Source of the DNA: Clostridiales bacterium | Lineage (GTDB): Bacteria; Bacillota; Clostridia; Oscillospirales; Butyricicoccaceae | NCBI GenBank assembly: GCA_022775385.1 | Contig: JALFIV010000076.1 | Location: 1-49,130 of the forward strand | Direction: 5' to 3' | Length of the DNA: 49,130 bases | Shown here: in pieces, positions 42,881 through 49,130 of the stretch | Layout: each line of letters begins with the position of its first letter | How positions within the stretch are numbered: the stretch's first letter is position 1 | Program-made: the position numbers and the translations under genes | Notes under the pieces: model-generated | Database searches by the model: none | Told to the model about the DNA's origin: nothing | The model's input: only the letters and a program-made list of their open reading frames with translations

Positions 42881-43337
42881 ATCCATTTTTCCATCCGTGC
42901 TCCGGATGGGATCGCTCATACCGTCCGCGGATCTCTTCCGGCATATCCTCCGGTTTCATCGCGCCGACCCGATCCTCATTTCCGTCGCGGATCGCCTGCT
43001 CATAATACCAGCACTTGAATTCCAGCAGATCCAGCACACGGTTCATCCGCTCGATATCCGCCTCCGCCTTTTCCTTCTGCCTCACAAACAGCTCCCTGCG
43101 CTTTTCATATGTTTCGCTTCCCTGCACACACCATTGCATGAACTGCTTGATATCCTTGATTTCCAGACCGGATTTCTTCAGACATTCAATGATTCTCAAC
43201 GCTTCGATCTCCTTCTCCCCGAACTTCCGGATGCCGGATTCTCTCTGCAGATTGGGAAACAGCCCTTCCTTGTCATAGTAGCGCAGGGTGGAAATCGGCA
43301 GATCAAACATCTCCGACACTTGTCCGATGGTATACAT
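42879..43337 (-). CDS. MerR-family regulator
   Basis: The 152-residue protein has the MerR winged helix at the start (MYTIGQVSEMFDLPISTLRYYDKEGL), a dimerisation coiled coil (about 75-110) and a short C-terminal region without a clear metal site. Relatives in this subgroup sense aldehydes or other electrophiles. It is divergent from an iron alcohol dehydrogenase whose promoter carries the 19-base spacer and dyad expected of a MerR target. Confidence 0.92.
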   Translation of the reverse strand: MYTIGQVSEMFDLPISTLRYYDKEGLFPNLQRESGIRKFGEKEIEALRIIECLKKSGLEIKDIKQFMQWCVQGSETYEKRRELFVRQKEKAEADIERMNRVLDLLEFKCWYYEQAIRDGNEDRVGAMKPEDMPEEIRGRYERSHPEHGWKNG

Positions 43338-43371
43338 GCAGTTCCCTCCTCAAAAAATCGGTATCCAGGTA

Positions 43372-43402
43372 TTGACCTGAAGTCAGGTTTAGATAGTATA
43401 CT
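43372..43402 (+). promoter_or_regulatory. MerR-type promoter of the alcohol dehydrogenase gene
   Basis: TTGACC (43372-43377) and TATACT (43397-43402) are 19 bases apart, the over-long spacing that MerR activators correct by twisting DNA. A perfect palindrome ACCTGA-AG-TCAGGT sits at the -35 end of the spacer. Confidence 0.85.
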
Positions 43403-43451
43403 CATCATACAAGATTACATTCACGTTGTCAAATCAAAAGGAGGCGACATC

Positions 43452-44621
43452 ATGTTAGGAAATTTCACCTACTGCAACCCAACCAAGCTGTACTTCGGTG
43501 CCGATTCACTGGAATACCTGAACACCGAGCTTCCCAAATACGGGGACAATGTCGTATTGGTGTACGGCGGCGGTTCGATCAAGCGAAACGGCCTCTACGA
43601 CGCCGTCTGCGAGATTCTGAACAAGCAGAACAAAAACGTCGCGGAGATCGCGGGCGTCATGCCGAATCCGACGCTTGCCAAACTGCGCGAGGGTATCGGG
43701 ATCGCACGGAATCATCACGCGGATCTGATTCTCGCCGTCGGCGGCGGCTCGGTCTGCGACTATTCCAAGGCGCTGTCCGTGTCCGTCCACTGTCCGGACG
43801 ACCCGTGGGAGAAGTACTTCATCCGCTTTGAGGAGCCGGACTGCGAATTGATTCCGGTCGGCTGTGTGCTGACCATGGTTGGCACCGGCTCGGAGATGAA
43901 CGCCGGCTCGGTCATCACCAATCAGGACACCAAACAGAAGATCGGTCATGTCTTTGCCGATGAAGCAGTCATGCCGAAATTCTCCATTCTCAACCCAATG
44001 GTTACCATGACCCTGCCGTACGAGCAGATGGTCTCGGGCATTTACGATATCTTCAACCACATCTGCGAGCAGTATTTCTCCGGTGAGGACGACTGCACAA
44101 GCGACTACATCAGCGAGGGACTCATGCGCTCGGTCATTCATTCCGCCGATGTCGCCGTGCAAAATCCGCAGGACTACGAGGCGCGGAGCAACCTGATGTG
44201 GACCGCCACGTGGGCGCTCAACACGCTCGTGGCGAAGGGCAAATCCACCGACTGGATGGTGCACATGCTCAGTCAGGCAATCGGCGGTGTCACCAATGCA
44301 ACCCACGGCATGACGCTTGCCGCAGTCTCCCTCCCCTATTACCGCCATATTCTGCCGTACGGACTGCACAAGTTCAAGCGGTTCGCGGTCAACGTCTGGG
44401 GCGTGAGCACAGAGGGCAAGAGCGATACCGAAATCGCATCCGAAGGTCTCGACTGTATGGAGCGGTGGATGCGCTCGCTCGGTGTCACGATGCACAGCAG
44501 GGATCTGGGTGCCACGGAACAAAACCTCGGCAGGATCGCCGACTGCGTGATCACGATGCCCGGCGGGTACAAAGTACTGACGCGGGAAGAAATCGAGCAG
44601 ATTCTGCGCGAGAGCCTGTAA
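43452..44621 (+). CDS. Iron-containing alcohol dehydrogenase, MerR-controlled
   Basis: The 389-residue group III dehydrogenase shows GGGSVCDYSKAL (about 96-107) for nucleotide binding and metal ligands in IYDIFNHICEQYF (Asp and His), MVHMLSQAIGG and NATHGMTLAAV (His). The start was set at ATG 43452 behind AAAGGAGG; the open frame upstream is not used. With the divergent MerR gene this looks like an inducible aldehyde-reducing detoxification unit, by analogy with known MerR-adh pairs. Confidence 0.94.
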   Translation: MLGNFTYCNPTKLYFGADSLEYLNTELPKYGDNVVLVYGGGSIKRNGLYDAVCEILNKQNKNVAEIAGVMPNPTLAKLREGIGIARNHHADLILAVGGGSVCDYSKALSVSVHCPDDPWEKYFIRFEEPDCELIPVGCVLTMVGTGSEMNAGSVITNQDTKQKIGHVFADEAVMPKFSILNPMVTMTLPYEQMVSGIYDIFNHICEQYFSGEDDCTSDYISEGLMRSVIHSADVAVQNPQDYEARSNLMWTATWALNTLVAKGKSTDWMVHMLSQAIGGVTNATHGMTLAAVSLPYYRHILPYGLHKFKRFAVNVWGVSTEGKSDTEIASEGLDCMERWMRSLGVTMHSRDLGATEQNLGRIADCVITMPGGYKVLTREEIEQILRESL

Positions 44622-44630
44622 TACCGAACA

Positions 44631-44667
44631 AAAAACCGATGCGGCCGTCCGGTCACATCGGTTTTTC
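44631..44667. terminator. Bidirectional terminator between adh and plsC
   Basis: AAAAACCGATG/CATCGGTTTTT is an 11-bp stem with a long loop; U-runs on both strands. Confidence 0.9.
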
Positions 44668-44671
44668 TCTG

Positions 44672-45400
44672 TTATTCCGTTTTGTCCGTCAGCGGCGCCA
44701 GTACAATCCGCTCGACCTCCTGCGGCAGCGCCTTCTGCTGCTCGCGCGTCAGTCCCTCGGTCTGAATCGGCGGATGAATCGTGACGCGGGCGGTTCCCGG
44801 ATGAATGCGCATGCGCTGCTCAAACATCGTGTACGATCCGTCGATCGTGATCGGGACGATCGGCACCTTGTTGCGCGTCGCCACCTTGAACGCGCCGCCC
44901 TTGAACTCATGCGCCGGACCACCCTTGCTGCGGGTGCCCTCCGGGAAGATGATCAGGGACTTTCCACCCTTGACCATGCGCGTGGCCTCCATCAGCGCCT
45001 GTACGCTCTGTTTCATGTCCTTGCGGTCGAGGAAGATGCAGTCGATCAGGGTCATCCAGATATGGACGCCCGGCACCTTTTCCAGCTCCTTTTTAGCCAT
45101 GATCGGATGTGTCTTTCCGAGATAGCCGAGCACGATCGGGATGTCAAAATCGCTCTGATGGTTGGCGATATACACCGCCGTCCCGTCGGGAATGTTCTCC
45201 GCGCCCTCAACGATGATCTCACCGCCGGCCGCCTTGATGATGCGGATTGCCCAGCGGTGTACCGTCTGTTCGACAATCGCCGCGGCTTTTTCCTCCTGTC
45301 CCTTTTTTCTCAGATGGCGGCAGTACAGTGCCCGCGGGCACGTCACGATCAAATAGAGAGTCAGATATGCCAGCCATCGGATGGTTCTCAGTAAATTCAT
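44672..45400 (-). CDS. plsC: 1-acyl-sn-glycerol-3-phosphate acyltransferase
   Basis: The 242-residue membrane-bound enzyme adds the second acyl chain to lysophosphatidic acid. It has an N-terminal hydrophobic helix, the catalytic NHQSDFD (HX4D, about residues 80-86), IFLDRKD and FPEGTRSKGG (about 151-160). Length is normal. It follows the glycosylase gene by 6 bases and may be the last gene of the ClC-glycosylase-plsC run. Confidence 0.93.
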   Translation of the reverse strand: MNLLRTIRWLAYLTLYLIVTCPRALYCRHLRKKGQEEKAAAIVEQTVHRWAIRIIKAAGGEIIVEGAENIPDGTAVYIANHQSDFDIPIVLGYLGKTHPIMAKKELEKVPGVHIWMTLIDCIFLDRKDMKQSVQALMEATRMVKGGKSLIIFPEGTRSKGGPAHEFKGGAFKVATRNKVPIVPITIDGSYTMFEQRMRIHPGTARVTIHPPIQTEGLTREQQKALPQEVERIVLAPLTDKTE

Positions 45401-45406
45401 GGTTTG

Positions 45407-45928
45407 TTATTTCCTCCCCAATTTCCAGTTGTTTGATTCCGCCGTCTGCCGGATGACGGCATAGCGCGCGCACAGCTGTTCCAGCGAGACCGCACAGTTG
45501 GCCGGCGAGGTCGACGGCAGTGTGACCGCCTCCCTCCCGCACAGCGGCAGGCAGAGTCTGCGGTACAGCGCGCCGGCTTTGGTGCCGGTCGTGAAAATTC
45601 CGCGTATGGGCGCGCGTGATAAAATGACGTTCATATCATTCGGCACCGGATTGCGGATGGACGCATCCGACGCGCCGTTGATGTCACAGCTCTCGAGCAC
45701 ATCCCACAGCGCGATGTGGTGCTCGGTCAAAAACCGTTTCTGTCCCTCGATGTCCCCGACCAGCGGCGGGAGACCGTACAGCGCCGGAAGCACGCGCCAG
45801 AAGCGGTTCTGCCGGTGCGCATAGTAAAATCCGTCTTCGCGCGATTTGGGAGACGGCATCGTCCCCAGAATCAGCACGCGGGATTGTTCGTCAAACCACG
45901 GTCCGAATGTGTGCGTCACATGCGTCAT
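45407..45928 (-). CDS. DNA-deoxyinosine glycosylase (uracil-DNA glycosylase superfamily)
   Basis: The 173-residue protein fits the hypoxanthine-DNA glycosylase branch of the uracil glycosylase fold. It has LGTMPSPKSREDGFYYAH near residues 21-38, RFWRVLPAL shortly after, and the C-terminal LPSTSPAN. It would remove deaminated bases from DNA. Its ATG overlaps the stop of the ClC gene (ATGA), so it is co-translated with an apparently unrelated transporter. Confidence 0.87.
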   Translation of the reverse strand: MTHVTHTFGPWFDEQSRVLILGTMPSPKSREDGFYYAHRQNRFWRVLPALYGLPPLVGDIEGQKRFLTEHHIALWDVLESCDINGASDASIRNPVPNDMNVILSRAPIRGIFTTGTKAGALYRRLCLPLCGREAVTLPSTSPANCAVSLEQLCARYAVIRQTAESNNWKLGRK

Positions 45929-47529
45929 GACTGTGTATTCTCCATTCTGTCCTCATCCAGTCCGACCTTGTGCCGCATGACGGACTCCATCGCCAGCATG
46001 TCGCGCTCCTGCACGAGGGTCACGAGCGTATCGCCGGCGCGCAGCTCCAGATCGCCGCGCGGAATCAGATCCTCCTCCCCGCGTGTGACCGAGATGACGA
46101 GACACCAGCGCGACGGGAGGCACAGATCACGGATGCGGCAGCCGTCCGCCTCGCTGCCCGCCTCGACGACGCAGGTCAGCATGGATTTCTTTCCGCTCCG
46201 TCCCTTTTCCACCTTGACGTTCTGTTTCATCAGCAGACGCTCGGTCAGACTCTCGTAGACCGGCTTGCTGCCCATCAGATCCGCAACGACATAGGCGATC
46301 AGCGACGCCGTCGCGAGCGACAGCAGATGGCTGAACGAGCCGGTCATCTCTGAGATCAGCACGACGCCGGTCACCGGTGCGCGGACAATCGACGAGAACA
46401 GCGCCGCCATGGAGATGATGATGATATTGTTGAGCAGTTCGCTCTCGAGCAGGCCGCCGCTGACCAGAATCACGCCGTACGCACTGCCGACATAGGCGCC
46501 CAGCACGAGCAGCGGGAAAAAGATGCCGCCCGGTGCGCCCGAGCCGAAACTGACCATCGAGTACAGGAACTTGACGACCAGCAGAGCCAGAATACTGCCG
46601 AGCACGAGATTGCCGCTGTACAGCTGAACAATCATCCCGTGACCGCCGCCGAGCACCGCAGGCATGGTAAATCCGAGCACACCGGCGAGGACGAACGGAA
46701 TTGCGAGCCTTCCCCAGTCCGGGAGCTTGTCCAGCTTCCCGTACGCGGTCTGCGAGGCGAGCAGAACCTTGTTATACAGGACGCCGAGCACACCGCACAG
46801 CAGACCGAGACCGATGATCATCGGATAGTCGCGCAGGGGGATCATATCCTGAACCGCAAACGAGAAAACCGGCTCCATGCCGAACAGGCCGTTTGCAATG
46901 TAGTCCGCGACCAGCGCCGAGGACATGCACGACAGCATGACAATCGCGGAGAAATTCTTGTGTACCTCCTCCAGCGCGAACATGACGCCCGCCATCGGGG
47001 CGTTGAACGCCGCCGCGAGACCGGCGGACGCGCCGCAGGTGATGAGAAAATGCTCCTCCAGCCGGAATCGCTTGAGGAATTTCGACACGCCCTTGCCCGC
47101 CATGCCGCCAAGCTGAATGGACGGTCCCTCCCGTCCGAGCGACAGGCCGCCGATGATGCACAGAAATCCGCCGCTCAGCTTGGCGAGAATCACCTTCCAC
47201 CAGTTCGGGCGGATGTATCCGATGATCTCCGCCTCGACCTGCGGAATGCCGGAACCGGAAATCATCGGCTCCCACCGGTTGAGGCGGGAGACCAGATAGG
47301 CCAGAAAAATAAGGACAACCAGCCATCCGGCCATGCGAAGGCCGTTTCCGCGGCAGAAATCCAGAATCGCACCGCGCCACTCGTCCGCCTTTCCCAGTGC
47401 AAACCGGTAAAACGCCGAGATCAGTCCGGCGGCGATGCCGACCAGAATTCCTTCCGCCAGCATGATTGTCCGCATCGAATCATAGCGGTCGACGAGCTGC
47501 CGGATCCGCGTATGAGACTGCTCCTTCAT
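45925..47529 (-). CDS. ClC-type chloride/proton transporter with TrkA-C domain
   Basis: The 534-residue protein has the ClC membrane core with selectivity motifs GSGIPQ (about 93-98), GREGPSIQ (about 131-138, with the gating Glu) and GAPGGIFFP (about 330-338). A second acidic pair (ALEEVHKNF) fits a proton-coupled exchanger rather than a channel. The C-terminal about 80 residues form a TrkA-C-like regulatory domain. ATG 47529 follows AAGGAG. Confidence 0.93.
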   Translation of the reverse strand: MKEQSHTRIRQLVDRYDSMRTIMLAEGILVGIAAGLISAFYRFALGKADEWRGAILDFCRGNGLRMAGWLVVLIFLAYLVSRLNRWEPMISGSGIPQVEAEIIGYIRPNWWKVILAKLSGGFLCIIGGLSLGREGPSIQLGGMAGKGVSKFLKRFRLEEHFLITCGASAGLAAAFNAPMAGVMFALEEVHKNFSAIVMLSCMSSALVADYIANGLFGMEPVFSFAVQDMIPLRDYPMIIGLGLLCGVLGVLYNKVLLASQTAYGKLDKLPDWGRLAIPFVLAGVLGFTMPAVLGGGHGMIVQLYSGNLVLGSILALLVVKFLYSMVSFGSGAPGGIFFPLLVLGAYVGSAYGVILVSGGLLESELLNNIIIISMAALFSSIVRAPVTGVVLISEMTGSFSHLLSLATASLIAYVVADLMGSKPVYESLTERLLMKQNVKVEKGRSGKKSMLTCVVEAGSEADGCRIRDLCLPSRWCLVISVTRGEEDLIPRGDLELRAGDTLVTLVQERDMLAMESVMRHKVGLDEDRMENTQS

Positions 47530-47732
47530 GATGGTTACTCCTTTTATTCATGCGAAATCAATCCGTGAGAAAGTGCCGAAAAACCGGCTTTCTCATAGTA
47601 TATGGATATTTTACCGCTGATTTTCCGGTTTGTACATAGGTTTTTACAATCTGTCTCTTTCTTTTTTTCAATTTTCAGGTATACTATACCTATACCATTC
47701 GACTTGTTCGACAAATTAGGAGGTATTTGTTC

Positions 47733-48443
47733 ATGAATTCTGGCTACAATGACATGCAGCCGTTCGGCTCGTATGTCGGACCGGCGGAATCTCTCTCGGG
47801 ATATGCCGCCAAGACCTTCGGCTGGATGTTCCTCGGTCTGCTGACCACGTTTGCGGTCTCGTTTGCGACGCTGTTCACCGGACTGATCTACTACACCGCC
47901 ACCGGCTACACGCCGTTTCTCCTCGCGCTGTGCGAGCTGGCCGTCGTCATCTGGATGTCCGCCCGTGTCCACAAGCTGAGCATCGGCGCCGCCCGCGGCC
48001 TGTTCTTCGCCTACGCCGTCCTCAACGGTGTGACCTTCAGCTCCCTGCTGATCGCCTACGACTTCGGCGTCCTGCTGTTTGTGTTCGGCATGACCGCCCT
48101 GTACTTCGGCATCATGGCGCTGTATGCATTCTTCACCAAGGCGGACCTGACCCGCATCCGTCCGGTGCTCATCGGCGGACTGATCGTCCTGCTCGTGCTC
48201 ACTCTGCTGTCCATGTTCATCAACCTGTCCAGCTTTTCCACCGGGATCTGCATTGTCGGCGTCGTCATCTTTGTGGCGTTCACCGCCTATGACACCCAGA
48301 TGATCCGCCGGAACTACTACTATTTTCAGGGCAATCCGGAGATGCTGGCAAAGGCGTCTATCTTCAGCGCACTGCAGCTCTATCTGGACTTTATCAACCT
48401 GTTCCTCTACCTGCTCCGCCTGTTTGGACGCCGGAGCGACTGA
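47733..48443 (+). CDS. Bax inhibitor-1/YccA family membrane protein
   Basis: The 236-residue protein has seven hydrophobic segments. It ends with the family signature: ...FVAFTAYDTQMIRR near residue 190 and LYLDFINLFLYLLRLFG at the end. Relatives leak calcium or modulate membrane quality control. The start was set at ATG 47733 with AGGAGG 9 bases upstream; a TTG two codons earlier is too close to that site. A TATACT box lies about 45 bases upstream. Confidence 0.93.
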   Translation: MNSGYNDMQPFGSYVGPAESLSGYAAKTFGWMFLGLLTTFAVSFATLFTGLIYYTATGYTPFLLALCELAVVIWMSARVHKLSIGAARGLFFAYAVLNGVTFSSLLIAYDFGVLLFVFGMTALYFGIMALYAFFTKADLTRIRPVLIGGLIVLLVLTLLSMFINLSSFSTGICIVGVVIFVAFTAYDTQMIRRNYYYFQGNPEMLAKASIFSALQLYLDFINLFLYLLRLFGRRSD

Positions 48444-48465
48444 GCAGCCAAACCCACAGACAAAT

Positions 48466-48498
48466 AATACGCACTGCCGCTTTGGTCAGTGCGTATTT
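48466..48498. terminator. Bidirectional terminator
   Basis: AATACGCACTG/CAGTGCGTATT, 11 bp, lies between the convergent BI-1 and cardiolipin synthase genes and is followed by TTCTTTT. Confidence 0.88.
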
Positions 48499-48515
48499 CT
48501 TTTGTTCACTTTTTT

Positions 48516-49130
48516 TCAGCACAGCGGGGCGAAAATCCGCAGGATACCGTCCAGAACCCATTTGAAAAAGCCCTTTTTGACATTGTCCTTCGTCCGCTCC
48601 GCGCACTGCTCCTGCGTCGCAAGGAAATCCGCCTTGAAATCCGCCAGAAGCGGCGCACCGCAGAACAGCGAGTTGTTCTCAAAGTGCAGGAACAGACTGC
48701 GGTAGTCCAGATTGACCGTGCCGATTGTGCCGATGACATCGTCGATCACACAGCCCTTGGCATGCACGAATCCGGGCGTGTACTCGAAAATCCGGACACC
48801 CGCCTCGAGCAGGGCGGCATAGTAGCTGCGCGACATCCGATAGACGACCTTTTTGTCCGGAACACCCGGCATGATGATGCGCACATCCACGCCGCGCCGT
48901 GCCGCGCGGACAAAGGCGTCCATGAGCGTGTCACCCAGCATCAGATACGGCGTGTAGAACCACGCATACCGCTCCGCCTGCGACAGCAGCTCCACATACA
49001 GCGTGTTGCTGATATCCTCCGCATCGACCGGAGAATCGTAGTAGGACAGCACATAGCCGTTCGCGCCGCCTGTCTCCGCCACCGCCGGCAGTGCCGGCTC
49101 GCGTACCGGAATTCTGGATTTGGAGAACGC
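48516..49130 (-). CDS. cls: Cardiolipin synthase, C-terminal part
   Basis: The open frame runs off the right end of the window, so only the last about 204 residues are seen. They contain one phospholipase D-type HKD site (HAKGCVIDDVIGTIGTVNLD), the second of the two such sites in cardiolipin synthases, and the preceding FYTPYLMLGDTLMDA. The enzyme joins phosphatidylglycerol units at the membrane. An internal GTG at 49082 is not the start. Confidence 0.92.
   Translation of the reverse strand, partial: AFSKSRIPVREPALPAVAETGGANGYVLSYYDSPVDAEDISNTLYVELLSQAERYAWFYTPYLMLGDTLMDAFVRAARRGVDVRIIMPGVPDKKVVYRMSRSYYAALLEAGVRIFEYTPGFVHAKGCVIDDVIGTIGTVNLDYRSLFLHFENNSLFCGAPLLADFKADFLATQEQCAERTKDNVKKGFFKWVLDGILRIFAPLC

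Overview
The window joins two unlike pieces of DNA. From base 1 to about 17,075 it is AT-rich mobile DNA. From about 17,075 to the end it is a GC-rich chromosome with Firmicutes signals: AGGAGG-type ribosome binding sites, TTGACA/TATAAT promoters and U-tract terminators. Gene content (AsnA, OPT transporter, BY-kinase pair, NlpC/P60 proteins, iron alcohol dehydrogenases, PqqD-like protein, ECF S component) suggests a Clostridia-class gut anaerobe, perhaps an Oscillospirales/Butyricicoccus-like organism. That placement is inference.

Mobile part. The right end is a classic integration module: a Cro/CI-type repressor facing away from an excisionase and a tyrosine integrase, with the integrase running into the 3' end of tRNA-Ala(GGC). 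Inward lie an SF2 helicase, a ParB-like coiled-coil protein, a 46-residue small protein, a possible nuclease and a winged-helix protein, all on the minus strand. The ~500-base gap beside the ParB-like gene holds many hairpins and a plus-strand terminator but no convincing gene. The left end carries a type I restriction-modification locus (hsdM plus a half-length hsdS meeting a convergent hsdS 3' end) and a serine recombinase. Between them lies a mosaic of phage-gene remnants on the plus strand.

The most unusual content is in that mosaic. Two group I introns can be folded by eye. One (about 3925-4250) sits in the 3' end of an otherwise lost gene and is followed by a 42-codon exon and a terminator. 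The other (about 9000-9283) interrupts a phage tape-measure gene that has lost its start and all phage neighbours yet keeps a 4.2 kb open frame. In both, P1 with a U-G pair at the splice site and a phase-compatible 3' exon can be proposed.

Chromosomal part, left to right: a Nim-like flavoprotein, tRNA-Pro, an iron alcohol dehydrogenase with proC, a CpsC/CpsD pair, a probable vitamin B6 salvage operon (ECF S component, pyridoxal kinase, TatD-linked radical SAM protein), pepD, a PqqD-like protein paired with a small membrane protein under a dyad-controlled promoter, an OPT transporter, asnA, a dus-GNAT operon, a second identical tRNA-Pro, tRNA-Arg, a zinc alcohol dehydrogenase, two tandem secreted NlpC/P60 proteins, nudC-alaX, a TetR regulator, putP, mtnA with a methylthioadenosine deaminase, a DUF1275 protein, a MerR regulator divergent from a second iron alcohol dehydrogenase, plsC, a deoxyinosine glycosylase with a ClC transporter, a Bax-inhibitor-1 protein and the end of a cardiolipin synthase.
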